Shown one piece after another: positions 6,404 to 12,952 of a stretch of 12,999 nt of DNA. The notes beneath the pieces were generated by a model, which did no database searches, was not told the origin of the DNA, and worked only from the letters and a program-made list of their open reading frames with translations. Positions within the stretch are counted from its first letter, which is position 1, and the number at the start of each line of letters is the position of its first letter. The DNA lies in NCBI GenBank assembly GCA_903949225.1, contig CAJAYZ010000720.1:1-12999 (forward strand), read 5' to 3'. This DNA comes from an uncultured Planctomycetaceae bacterium. GTDB lineage: Bacteria > Planctomycetota > Planctomycetia > Pirellulales > UBA1268. The position numbers and the translations under genes are program-made.

Positions 6404-7528
6404 ATGGATTCGACTTCCGGGGACGGATTCTTTGGCAAAACCCTCAAAGTCGTGACGACCCCACCGACCGACACCCGCCGCAGATTCCCCGGATTCCGCC
6501 GGCACGCGCCGGTGTGGATGTCGATCCCGGTAGGCCTGGGAATGTGCGTCGTGTCGGGGGTTTCGGTGACCGGCCAACCGCCGGCGGGCAGCGTCTACCA
6601 GCGTTTGACTCCGGCCCCGGCCGAGCCGGCCCAGGAGTTGGCCCCGGACTCCCCGGCTACCGCTGCCCCCCCACTCCCGCTTCCTCTCCCATCCTCCGCG
6701 TCAGCCATCCCCGAATCGGCTGCCGAACAGGCCGGACGGGCGGAGCGGGTGGTCGCCGCCGCCCTGGCCGGGTTTTCCCGGGTGCCGTCGGTCTCAGCCC
6801 GCGTCCGGCACCTCGTCCGGGTCGATGACATGGTGCTCAAGGGGAGCGGGCGCTACGTCCAGTCGGGGGTCGGGGAGGATCAACGCTACCGGTACGAATA
6901 CCGCCTCAGCGCCACCGACGAGGAGTTCGAGATCCTCGACGTCTGCGACGGGCTGTTCGCCTGGAACTTCCGCCGCATCGGCCAGAATCCCCCTCAAGTG
7001 GAGCGGATCGACGTCCGCCGGATCCGCGAGCGGCTCGAGACGCTCGGCATCGCCCACCGCCAGGACCAATCGGCGTACCTCGGCGGCGTGCAGCGTCACC
7101 TCGGCCTGCTCCGCCAGTATTTCCGATTCGCGTCGATCACGTCGGCGGTGATCGACGACGTTCCGGTGTGGCTCATCGAGGGGACCTGGGATCGCGACAC
7201 GCTCGCCTGGATCGTCAAGGAGAAGGCGGAGGCGATCAAGAGCGAGGCGGGGGTCGCGCCCAACGAACTCCCCGACGGCATGCCGTACAGCGTTCGACTC
7301 TCGATCAGCAAACGAGAGCTCTTCCCCTGCCGGATCGAGTGGCTCGCCGTGCCGGGCAAGCGGCCAACCTCGCCGGCGGCGCTGCAGGTGGTGGCCATGA
7401 TGGAGTTGTACGACGTCCGCATCGGCGATCCGGTCGACGTGTCGGCGTTCGTCTACAAGCCGGCCACGGAGGGCCTGACCGACATCACCGACGCCTACAT
7501 GCCGCAGGTCCAACCGCTGCGGCAGTGA
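6404..7528 (+). CDS. LolA-like exported protein
   Basis: A 374-residue protein with a basic N-terminus (RRR.PGFRRH), a hydrophobic export segment (~39-58, ending near VTGQ), a Pro/Ala-rich linker (65-105), and a ~250-residue beta-rich domain. The domain resembles the LolA/LolB-like lipoprotein-carrier fold as found in planctomycetes. Visible marks are RVRHLVRVDDMVLKGSGRYV, EYRLSA, EILDVCDGLFAWNFRRIGQ, and later IEGTWDRDTL and FPCRIEWL strands. Such folds bind acyl chains or lipoproteins in the periplasm. The start is uncertain: ATG 6404 has no Shine-Dalgarno, GTG 6452 and ATG 6518 (336 residues, a cleaner signal peptide) are alternatives. The gene is divergent from the lipoprotein operon, which hints at a shared envelope role, and ends 7 nt from the convergent pdxA. 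Confidence 0.75.
   Translation: MDSTSGDGFFGKTLKVVTTPPTDTRRRFPGFRRHAPVWMSIPVGLGMCVVSGVSVTGQPPAGSVYQRLTPAPAEPAQELAPDSPATAAPPLPLPLPSSASAIPESAAEQAGRAERVVAAALAGFSRVPSVSARVRHLVRVDDMVLKGSGRYVQSGVGEDQRYRYEYRLSATDEEFEILDVCDGLFAWNFRRIGQNPPQVERIDVRRIRERLETLGIAHRQDQSAYLGGVQRHLGLLRQYFRFASITSAVIDDVPVWLIEGTWDRDTLAWIVKEKAEAIKSEAGVAPNELPDGMPYSVRLSISKRELFPCRIEWLAVPGKRPTSPAALQVVAMMELYDVRIGDPVDVSAFVYKPATEGLTDITDAYMPQVQPLRQ
6440..6451 (+). repeat. Short repeat ACCCTCAAAGTC, copy 1
   Basis: The 12-mer ACCCTCAAAGTC recurs at 11570-11581. Here it is flanked by TTTGGCAAA on the left and GTGACG on the right. The other copy has the mirrored arrangement: CGTCACG left, TTGGC right. It falls within the N-terminal codons of the LolA-like gene if that starts at 6404, or in its leader if the start is 6518. 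Confidence 0.25.
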
Positions 7529-7535
7529 CGGCCGG

Positions 7536-8618
7536 TCAGTCGGCGCCGCTCCATCCCGCCTCGACGAGCCGGACGGCGGCATCGATAGCCGCTTCCATGC
7601 TCGTCGAATCGGCGGCACCGCGGCCGACGATGTCGAATGCCGTCCCGTGGGCGACGCTCGTCCTCACCAGCGGCAGACCGAGCGTGATGTTCACCGCCCG
7701 GTACATGCCCAGAAGCTTGACCGGAATGTGCCCCTGATCGTGGTACTGCGCCACGATCCCGTCGAAGCCCCCGCGGGCGGCGCGGAGAAAGAGCGTGTCC
7801 GCGGGGAAGGGGCCTGCGGCCTCGATCCCGGCAGCGCGCAGCGCGGCGACCGCCGGAGCGATGATCCGCGTCTCCTCATCGCCGAACAGCCCTCCCTCGC
7901 CCCCATGGGGATTGAGGGCTGCCACCCCGATCCTCGGGCGCCGTCCGAGCAACGCTACGAGGAGGGAAGCTAATCGCTCCCCTGCGGCGACGATCCCCGG
8001 GGTGGAGAGCCGCTCGATCGCCGTGGCGAGCGACTCGTGGAGCGTGACATGGACGACCCCGAGCGGACCGTGCGCCAAGCCATCCGTGGTCGGCGGGAGC
8101 CAGAGCATCATCGAGGCAGCAGCGTCGGGGAGCCCGCAGGCCCGCGCCAGCCATTCGGTGTGCCCGGGGACGTCGTGCCCCGCGGCGTGGAGCGCTTCCT
8201 TGTGGAGCGGCCCGGTGACGAGGGCTCCGCGACGAAAGGCGCCGTGCACCAGCCGAAAGGCCGTCTCCAGCGCTCCCACCGCCGCCCGACCACCGGCCGC
8301 AGAGATCCGGCCACCGGGAACGGCCTCTTCGGCGTTGTTCGGCTCGACGACGACCACCGTCTCGGCGGTCGAGGGGCGTGGGTCGTCCTCCGCCACCCGC
8401 TCCACCGCCAGCCGCGGCAGCGACCTCACCGCTCGCAGCACGTCGCGGAGCAGCTCGGCCCTGGCCACCACGCGGAGCCTGGCCCTGGTATGGGCCGTGG
8501 TCCTGCTCCACGCGCCGAGCACGACCTCGGGGCCGATCCCCGCCGGATCACCGCACGTCAGGCAGATGAGCGCGGGGCAGGGGGGAGGCGGGGCAGGGGA
8601 GTGGCCGGTGGCGGGCAA
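7536..8618 (-). CDS. pdxA: 4-hydroxythreonine-4-phosphate dehydrogenase
   Basis: A 360-residue PdxA-family enzyme that oxidises 4-phosphohydroxy-L-threonine with NAD in the DXP-dependent route to pyridoxal 5'-phosphate. Seen: GDPAGIGPEV (23-32), TGPLHKEAL (135-143), metal-ligand histidines in PGHTEWLA (H153), TLHESL (H194) and YHDQGHIPVKLL (H293), LNPHGGEGGLFGDEE (235-249), ADTLF (273-277) and GLPLVRTSVAHGTAFDIVG (314-332). Family length is ~330, and the extra residues are a Pro-rich N-terminal tail. The start is TTG at 8618, with GAGG 8 nt upstream; no ATG or GTG occurs in frame before the conserved core. The gene stands alone, convergent with the LolA-like gene and divergent from a membrane protein. 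PLP made here is the cofactor class of the aminotransferase at 93-1100, though no linkage is implied. A PdxA2-type sugar-acid paralogue is the alternative. Confidence 0.95.
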   Translation of the reverse strand: MPATGHSPAPPPPCPALICLTCGDPAGIGPEVVLGAWSRTTAHTRARLRVVARAELLRDVLRAVRSLPRLAVERVAEDDPRPSTAETVVVVEPNNAEEAVPGGRISAAGGRAAVGALETAFRLVHGAFRRGALVTGPLHKEALHAAGHDVPGHTEWLARACGLPDAAASMMLWLPPTTDGLAHGPLGVVHVTLHESLATAIERLSTPGIVAAGERLASLLVALLGRRPRIGVAALNPHGGEGGLFGDEETRIIAPAVAALRAAGIEAAGPFPADTLFLRAARGGFDGIVAQYHDQGHIPVKLLGMYRAVNITLGLPLVRTSVAHGTAFDIVGRGAADSTSMEAAIDAAVRLVEAGWSGAD

Positions 8619-8621
8619 GAC

Positions 8622-8668
8622 AAAAGCCTCGGCATGGGGGAAGGCCGACGAGGAGAAGAAAAGCCTCG
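8622..8668. repeat. Direct repeat AAAAGCCTCG in the pdxA leader
   Basis: The 10-mer AAAAGCCTCG occurs at 8622-8631 and 8659-8668, 37 bp apart start to start. On the minus strand it reads CGAGGCTTTT, and the copy next to pdxA supplies its GAGG ribosome site. The second copy may be a duplicated leader piece or chance. Confidence 0.35.
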
Positions 8669-8687
8669 CACCGCGGCCGGAACAGTC

Positions 8688-8702
8688 GACTCGTGTCGAG
8701 TC
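8688..8702. promoter_or_regulatory. Perfect palindrome GACTCG-TGT-CGAGTC in divergent promoter region
   Basis: A 6-bp perfect inverted repeat with a 3-nt centre, 15 bp in all, the size of a typical dimeric repressor site. It lies midway in the 152-nt gap between pdxA and the membrane protein gene. A -10-like TATAGT follows at 8716-8721, 50 nt before the ATG at 8771, so a bound protein would cover the -35 area of that promoter. No -35 hexamer is evident, which would fit an activator. The regulator is unknown. Confidence 0.4.
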
Positions 8703-8770
8703 TGATCCACCAGCCTATAGTTTCCTCCTGCTGTCCACACCCATGCCCTTCCCGAGGAGCGTCCCAGGCA

Positions 8771-9322
8771 ATGGAACGTGTCTACTCCCGTGCCGCGATG
8801 TTTGCCGTGGCCCTGATGCTGGCGACGGCGCTGCTCGGACTGTGGATCGGCGACCTTCACGGCCAGACCGATCGGGCCGTCCTCCGCTGGGGCACCGTTC
8901 ATCGCCTCTCCGGGGTGTTTGCGGCCCTCATGGTGGTGCTCGTCAACAGCATGGCGGTCACGTACTTCATCGGCACCGGCCGCTGGTGCCGGGAGGTGGT
9001 GGAGACCTACGGCCTCTCCGCCGCGCTCACCCAACGCGCGAAGGCGATCAAGCGGGCGGCGTTCCCCGGGTCAGTGATCGGAATGCTCGCCGTGGTGGGG
9101 ATCGTGGCCCTCGGGGGGGCCGCCGACCCCGCCACCGGCCGACCCGGAACGCAAAACTGGGTGACGCCACACCTCGTCGGCGCCATGGCGCTGGCGGCGC
9201 TGATCGCCTGGTGCTTCCAGTCCCAGCTGCCGCGGATCCGCCGGCAACAAGCCCTCATCGAGGAGGTCCTCGATGAGGTTCGTGTCATCCGCCGCGACCG
9301 CGGTCTCGACGTCGAGGGCTGA
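8771..9322 (+). CDS. Four-helix integral membrane protein, function unknown
   Basis: A 183-residue protein with four probable transmembrane segments: ~8-27, ~46-68, ~101-118 and ~134-150. A charged, probably cytoplasmic C-terminal helix (RIRRQQALIEEVLDEVRVIRRD) follows. Conserved-looking features are a histidine at the start of helix 2 (VHRLSGVF, H44), a TYFIGTGRWCREVVETYGL loop (64-82) and a histidine opening helix 4 (TPHLVG, H134). Paired histidines at helix ends recall haem- or quinone-associated membrane proteins, but this is only a suggestion. ATG 8771 is chosen over a GTG at 8693 because the added 26 residues are not membrane-protein-like; GAGGAG at 8754-8759 is a rather distant Shine-Dalgarno. 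I do not recognise the family, though this type of small protein is familiar from planctomycetes. Confidence 0.75.
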   Translation: MERVYSRAAMFAVALMLATALLGLWIGDLHGQTDRAVLRWGTVHRLSGVFAALMVVLVNSMAVTYFIGTGRWCREVVETYGLSAALTQRAKAIKRAAFPGSVIGMLAVVGIVALGGAADPATGRPGTQNWVTPHLVGAMALAALIAWCFQSQLPRIRRQQALIEEVLDEVRVIRRDRGLDVEG

Positions 9323-9336
9323 TCCCAACTCGCCCA

Positions 9337-9374
9337 AGCCCATGACAAGCATGAATGGGCTGTGGGTCCATTCA
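9337..9374. terminator. Overlapping hairpins between convergent genes
   Basis: AGCCCAT (9337-9343) pairs with ATGGGCT (9355-9361). TGAATGG (9352-9358) pairs with CCATTCA (9368-9374). The two stems share bases and exclude each other. The second contains the stop codon of the ZIP gene (9372-9374). Lying in the 49-nt gap between two converging genes, they are likely bidirectional terminators, though U-tracts are lacking. Confidence 0.45.
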
Positions 9375-10328
9375 GGGCACGGCTGACGGCGCGGCGGGGA
9401 GTTCCTCCTGCACGGCCCGCGTCGGCACCCGGAAGGCCCGTTCGGCGACGGTGATCCCTGCTGCCAGCGTGATCCCCAACGCCAGCGACGCCGACAGGAG
9501 CAGGCGGTCGTGGCTGTGAAACTCCACCTCCGGGAGGAGGTCGGCGGCGGCGATGCAGACAAACGCCCCTGCGGCCAACCCCAGCGCCGCCCCGAGGAAC
9601 TCCTCCCGGCCACCGCCAGCGCCCCGCAGGCAGGCGAGGAAGATCACCGCCCCAAGCGGCACGAGGCAGGCGTGGGCGAGATTGACCGTTCGCCGCAGGC
9701 CGGGGGAGGCTCCGGCCTTGAGCATCAGCGCGGCGATCAATCCGGCATCGACCGGCTTGTGGAGGAGGATCGCCAACAGCGGCGCGACGCCGGTCAACAG
9801 TCCGCCGCGGCCGGCGGAGAGATCCATCGCGGCCGCCAGCGCGGCGCCGTCGGCCAGACTGTGCACGGCCAGCCCAGCAAACGCGCCATACCAGCTCGCG
9901 CCTCCGCGGCCGATCGGGGCCTCGCCGGGATGATGATCGTGGGCTCCGGGCAGGTGGGCGGCGTGGGGCCCGTGATCGCAGCCTCCGACGGGCCCGTGCT
10001 CCGGATCGGCGGCGTGGTGCGCGTGGCCATGGAAGGCACGCTCGAGAAGGAACATGAGGAAGAAACCAGCCAGCACCCACGGGGCGACATCGTCGACACG
10101 CCCGCCGCAGGCCCGGGTGGCGTGGGGGAGAAGGTGGAGGAACGCGACCCCGAGGAGGATCCCCCCGGTGAACGACAAGAGGACCTGCATCCGCCGGTGG
10201 CCAAGGCGGAGGAACGCCACCGACGCCCCACCCGCGTAGGCGGCAGCCGTCGTCAGGACGAGGCCGACGACGAGGGCCCACACGTCGACGCCGGCGATCG
10301 GAAGGAGCGCGACCGACGGGGAGACCAT
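9372..10328 (-). CDS. ZIP-family divalent metal transporter
   Basis: A 318-residue ZIP (SLC39-like) permease moving Zn2+ or similar cations across the cytoplasmic membrane. About eight hydrophobic segments are visible. Key marks are LLSFTGGILLGVAFLHLLPHA (50-70), a His-rich loop between helices 3 and 4 (~100-133) with about ten histidines, the helix-4 metal site AVHSLADG (H156, D160), a helix-5 site LLHKPVDAG (H190), and AADLLPE near helix 7. The HKP form replaces the classical HEIPHE of helix 5; this variant occurs in bacterial ZIP proteins annotated as generic family members. ATG at 10328 is preferred to GTG at 10376: it leaves room for a promoter and removes a non-family extension, although no Shine-Dalgarno is seen. 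No metal regulator lies nearby. Confidence 0.9.
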   Translation of the reverse strand: MVSPSVALLPIAGVDVWALVVGLVLTTAAAYAGGASVAFLRLGHRRMQVLLSFTGGILLGVAFLHLLPHATRACGGRVDDVAPWVLAGFFLMFLLERAFHGHAHHAADPEHGPVGGCDHGPHAAHLPGAHDHHPGEAPIGRGGASWYGAFAGLAVHSLADGAALAAAMDLSAGRGGLLTGVAPLLAILLHKPVDAGLIAALMLKAGASPGLRRTVNLAHACLVPLGAVIFLACLRGAGGGREEFLGAALGLAAGAFVCIAAADLLPEVEFHSHDRLLLSASLALGITLAAGITVAERAFRVPTRAVQEELPAAPSAVP

Positions 10329-10363
10329 GGGCGGACCGGGGATTGTGGGGCAGACAACCAACA

Positions 10364-10392
10364 ATAATCGCCTCACCGCGGCCGTTCAGCAA
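10364..10392 (-). promoter_or_regulatory. Possible promoter of the ZIP gene
   Basis: On the minus strand TTGCTG (10387-10392), 17 nt, GATTAT (10364-10369). RNA would start ~20 nt before the ATG at 10328 and inside the alternative frame from GTG 10376, which supports the shorter protein. The hexamers match consensus only partly, but this is the one AT-rich patch in the gap. Confidence 0.35.
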
Positions 10393-10435
10393 GGTGCGCG
10401 GCGGGCGGAGCGGCTTCACGGCCGCCCGTGTGGAA

Positions 10436-11167
10436 TCAGCGGCGGTAGTTCCACGGCGCCGGGGTCGATGGCATCGACCGCGCGGCCTGCTCCATCTGCT
10501 GCCGCACGTATTGCCGCGCCGGGAGCGTCTTCTCGCTCCAATGCGCGTCGGTGGCTGACAGGACACCGAGCGCCACGACCAGAACGTAGCTGAGGAGGTT
10601 CGACCAGGCCTCGGGGCCGTAGAACTTCATCGCGGTCCCGAACGACGTCTTGAACTTCGGGCCGAACTGCCCCTCTTTGACGGCCCAGATCTCGTCGAGC
10701 ACCAGATGCATGAGGAATCCGAGGACGACGGAACTGGCGACGAAGTAACGATGGATCGGCTCCTCGGTACTGAAGGAGAGGAAGGCCACCTGACCAGCCA
10801 CCGCCGCCGCAGGGAGGCTGTGAAGCATCCCGCGCTGGACGGAGTACTTCGACACCAGCCACGCCACCCCGTACCGGACGGCGAGATAGAGGCCGGCTCC
10901 GGCCAGCACGATCGCCTCCAGGGAGAGCCCCGCCTGCTGGAGGCGGTGGATCATGAGGAGCGGCACGACGGCGGCGGCAAAACCGATGCTCTCGCGGAGC
11001 GAGTCCTCCTCGCCGTCGTCGAGGTCGGGCAGCATGCCCGCGAGCACGCAGAGCACGCCGCCGAGGATGCAGGTTGAGGGGGGCATATCACCGATCTGCC
11101 ACGCCGCGACGGCATACGCCGCCCCGGCCAAGGCTGACCCAGTAATGTGCACGCGCAGTCCGGGCAC
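10436..11167 (-). CDS. YdjM/DUF457-type membrane-bound metal-dependent hydrolase
   Basis: A 243-residue inner-membrane protein of the YdjM-like (DUF457, 'LexA-binding, inner membrane-associated hydrolase') family. Signature residues are VHITGSALAGAAYA (H7), GMLPDLDDGEED (D48, D50), a QRGMLHSLPAA motif (R112, H116) and LMHLVLDE (H154, D158), interleaved with hydrophobic helices (~34-47, 61-74, 84-101, 118-131, 143-157, 189-204). The family is thought to be metal-dependent phosphohydrolases acting on membrane substrates; the real substrate is not established. The GTG at 11167 is chosen because AGGGAGG lies 6 nt upstream and the protein then begins MPGLRVHITGS; the open frame continues to 11494 but that extension is Pro/Ala-rich and not family-like. 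The gene is divergent from cvpA across a long gap. Confidence 0.85.
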   Translation of the reverse strand: MPGLRVHITGSALAGAAYAVAAWQIGDMPPSTCILGGVLCVLAGMLPDLDDGEEDSLRESIGFAAAVVPLLMIHRLQQAGLSLEAIVLAGAGLYLAVRYGVAWLVSKYSVQRGMLHSLPAAAVAGQVAFLSFSTEEPIHRYFVASSVVLGFLMHLVLDEIWAVKEGQFGPKFKTSFGTAMKFYGPEAWSNLLSYVLVVALGVLSATDAHWSEKTLPARQYVRQQMEQAARSMPSTPAPWNYRR

Positions 11168-11569
11168 CGCATCCCTCCCTGGCGAATCGACAACTCGTCC
11201 ACCACGCCCACGCTTCGCTGGCGCAGTGGCATCGGGGCTCCCTCGGGCATCCTTGCCTCCGGGGCACAGATCCTTGTCAGTTGTCGGCAGGCCTGTCCTC
11301 GCGACGTCAACGCGTGACGGCGGCGCGGCGAGCGCTGCCGGAGCGGCAAGGTCGGCCGGCAACGGCAGGTTCGGAAGCGGAGGCCCTTCCCTCACAACCG
11401 GCGAAGTCAGGAAAAGAACGCAAACAGGAAAAAACACAGGGATCAGGGGAGATCCTGTGAGCGCGGGCCAGCGGACCAGGACTCCCAAAACCACGCAGTC
11501 AGCTCAGGGCCCCCAGGCTACGGGCGCGACACAAAGCCCGCATTCCACGCAAGGCCCGCACACGTCACG

Positions 11570-11581
11570 ACCCTCAAAGTC
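11570..11581 (+). repeat. Short repeat ACCCTCAAAGTC, copy 2
   Basis: Exact 12-mer match to 6440-6451, here with CGTCACG to its left and TTGGC to its right. It lies ~250 nt upstream of cvpA. Chance matches of this length are expected in a window this size, so only the mirrored flanks make it worth listing. Confidence 0.25.
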
Positions 11582-11725
11582 TTGGCCACCGCCGATCCGA
11601 TCCTGGTGGTCTTTGGATCAGGTGAGGCACCGGCGGTCGGCACGCCGGGAAAAACCGTTGCCCCCCCTGCCCGTCCGTCCCTGGGAAACTCCCGGAAATC
11701 AGGCCCAGGCCCCGGCGAACTGCCC

Positions 11726-11754
11726 TTCGACGCACGGGCTGCCATCCCTACACT
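11726..11754 (+). promoter_or_regulatory. Candidate cvpA promoter
   Basis: TTCGAC (11726-11731), 17 nt, TACACT (11749-11754), predicting an RNA start ~70 nt before the GTG at 11829. The downstream string TACACTCCCGCCC is nearly identical to that at 6344 before the LolA-like gene, which supports both as real elements of one promoter class. Confidence 0.45.
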
Positions 11755-11828
11755 CCCGCCCCCGCGGGCCGGGTCGACGCAAGTCCCGCACTGACCGCGC
11801 TACCCCATCGCAGACGAGGAGACAGGAC

Positions 11829-12743
11829 GTGGCCGTCGAAGGATACGACCTGGTGATGATTGGCCTCCTCGCCGTCGCCGCCCTGCTCGGGTACTTCAAG
11901 GGGATGGTCTGGCAACTGGCCTGGATTGCCGGGATCGTCGCCAGTTCGTTCGTGGCCCTACGGTTTGCGCCGCAGTTCGCCCACCTGTTCGGGCAGCAGG
12001 CGCCGTGGAACCGGTTCCTTGCCATGCTGGCGCTCTACGTCGGCACGTCGTTGGCGGTGTGGATCCTCTTCCGGCTTGTCTCGGGATTCATCAACGCCAT
12101 CCATCTCTCCGCCTTCGATCACCAACTCGGATTGCTCCTCGGCCTGGCGAAGGGAGCGCTGTTGTGCATCGTCATCACCTTCTTCGCCGTCACGCTCGCC
12201 CCCGACTACCGCCATCAGATCGTTGCCAGCCGCAGCGGCCGCTTCGTGGCCGAACTCATCGTCCGCGCCGACACCTATCTCCCGAAGGAGATCCACGACA
12301 CCGTCGAGCCCTTCGTCGACCAGTTCGAACGCCAGTTCGCCCAGCCGGGAGTGGGAAGCATCGACGGACCGGCCTCCGCCTCGCCACAGGGCGGAACGTT
12401 CGGAGTGCCGGCTGGCCAGGCAGCCGGGCAACTTGCCGGCGGCGGGCTGTCGCTGCAGACACTCATTGACGGGGTCAGTTCGGCCGCAGCCTGGGCCGGA
12501 TCGGAGCAGGGGAGTGGTGCTGTTCATCAGGCGGGCGGCGCTCTCCCGCCGGGGAGCGCCTGGTTTGCCCCCCCAGCTGGTCAGAGGTCGGCCCCGGTTT
12601 CGGTCCCGGCGCTCCCGGCCGGATTCCAACCGATCGCCCCGGCGCCCGTTCCTGAACCACCTCGACCGACCGCGAGCCGGTACAGCAGCCCAGCTCCGGC
12701 AGGCTATCCCGTCGGCGCGCAGTCACCGTTGCCGGTACGCTGA
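11829..12743 (+). CDS. CvpA-family membrane protein with long Pro/Gly-rich tail
   Basis: A 304-residue protein. The first ~165 residues are a CvpA (colicin V production) domain with four hydrophobic helices (~7-22, 29-46, 63-86, 98-124): YDLVMIGLLAVAALLGYFKG, the WQLAWIAGIVASSFVAL helix, and the amphipathic HLSAFDHQLGLLLGLAKGALL segment typical of the family. Members are ~160-200 residues, so residues ~175-304 are an extra low-complexity Pro/Ala/Gly/Gln/Ser tail, probably disordered. CvpA proteins are linked to envelope homeostasis, but the molecular activity is not settled. GTG at 11829 is chosen from GAGGAG at 11816-11821, 7 nt upstream; the frame is open far upstream but not protein-like. 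A GGGAAAA/TTTTCCC palindrome lies ~115 nt downstream. Confidence 0.85.
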   Translation: MAVEGYDLVMIGLLAVAALLGYFKGMVWQLAWIAGIVASSFVALRFAPQFAHLFGQQAPWNRFLAMLALYVGTSLAVWILFRLVSGFINAIHLSAFDHQLGLLLGLAKGALLCIVITFFAVTLAPDYRHQIVASRSGRFVAELIVRADTYLPKEIHDTVEPFVDQFERQFAQPGVGSIDGPASASPQGGTFGVPAGQAAGQLAGGGLSLQTLIDGVSSAAAWAGSEQGSGAVHQAGGALPPGSAWFAPPAGQRSAPVSVPALPAGFQPIAPAPVPEPPRPTASRYSSPAPAGYPVGAQSPLPVR

Positions 12744-12857
12744 TCAGGCCCAAGCGAGTCATGCGAGGAACGGTCCTCGAACCGCCGGCCATCATCACCG
12801 CGATCAGAGGGCGAGAGGTAGGGGCAGGGGACCGCTTCGCGGCAACTGGGCCGCGGC

Positions 12858-12885
12858 GGGAAAAATGGCGTTTTCCCCGGGAAAA
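12858..12885. repeat. Nested inverted repeats GGGAAAA / TTTTCCCC / GGGAAAA
   Basis: GGGAAAA (12858-12864), six bases, TTTTCCC (12871-12877) form one 7-bp stem. TTTTCCC, one base, GGGAAAA (12879-12885) form an alternative gapless palindrome. The design, with three arms of which the middle can pair either way, repeats that at 2472-2504. The element lies ~115 nt after cvpA and before the stop of the convergent partial gene. A terminator or 3' RNA element is the simplest reading. Confidence 0.5.
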
Positions 12886-12897
12886 AACGACCCTCAA

Positions 12898-12926
12898 TCG
12901 GACATAAGAGACATTATCGGACGTTG
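12898..12926. repeat. Three spaced GACAT/GACGT repeats
   Basis: GACAT begins at 12901 and 12910, and GACGT at 12920. The first and third copies have the fuller form TCGGACRT. Spacing of 9 and 10 bp would put them on one face of the helix. They lie between a plus-strand and a minus-strand gene that converge, where promoters are not expected, so a protein-binding array or the end of a lost mobile element are both open. Confidence 0.4.
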
Positions 12927-12952
12927 GGGAGAGGGGAGAATCAGGCCGCTTT

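Larger units (their letters stand above)
11168..11828. other. 661-nt divergent intergenic region, no credible gene
   Basis: Frames here are Pro/Ala/Arg-rich and show no family features or convincing starts. On the minus strand a TTGACG hexamer lies ~140 nt before the hydrolase start without a good -10. A purine-rich patch at 11410-11452 (several GGAAAA runs) is unlike the surrounding GC-rich DNA and could be a curved or UP-like segment for minus-strand transcription. The cvpA promoter candidate is at 11726-11754. Length alone suggests long leaders, a decayed gene or an unrecognised small RNA; nothing seen decides this. Confidence 0.4.

Noticed and set aside
7795..9276. 493-codon plus-strand frame across pdxA and the membrane protein gene
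   Set aside because: It is antisense to clear pdxA motifs and then out of frame with a four-helix protein, so it cannot be real.
9007..10566. 519-codon minus-strand frame overlapping the ZIP gene
   Set aside because: It is a shifted frame of the ZIP transporter, Arg/Pro-rich, with no membrane helices.
10951..11349. Minus-strand frame with an internal ATG and GGAGG near 11250, as a small upstream gene
   Set aside because: It runs out of frame through the hydrolase and becomes Arg/Ser/Pro-rich; the short Cys-containing stretch MRCPDCAC appears to be coincidence.
11168..11494. N-terminal extension of the YdjM-like hydrolase
   Set aside because: Family similarity begins at VHITGS, and a good ribosome site sits just before the GTG at 11167.
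11582..11794. 70-codon plus-strand frame from TTG in the long gap
   Set aside because: No ribosome site, low-complexity Pro/Gly content, and overlaps the cvpA promoter candidate.
12475..12897. 140-codon minus-strand frame at the right end
   Set aside because: Mostly antisense to the cvpA tail and starts inside the palindromic element; no protein-like features.
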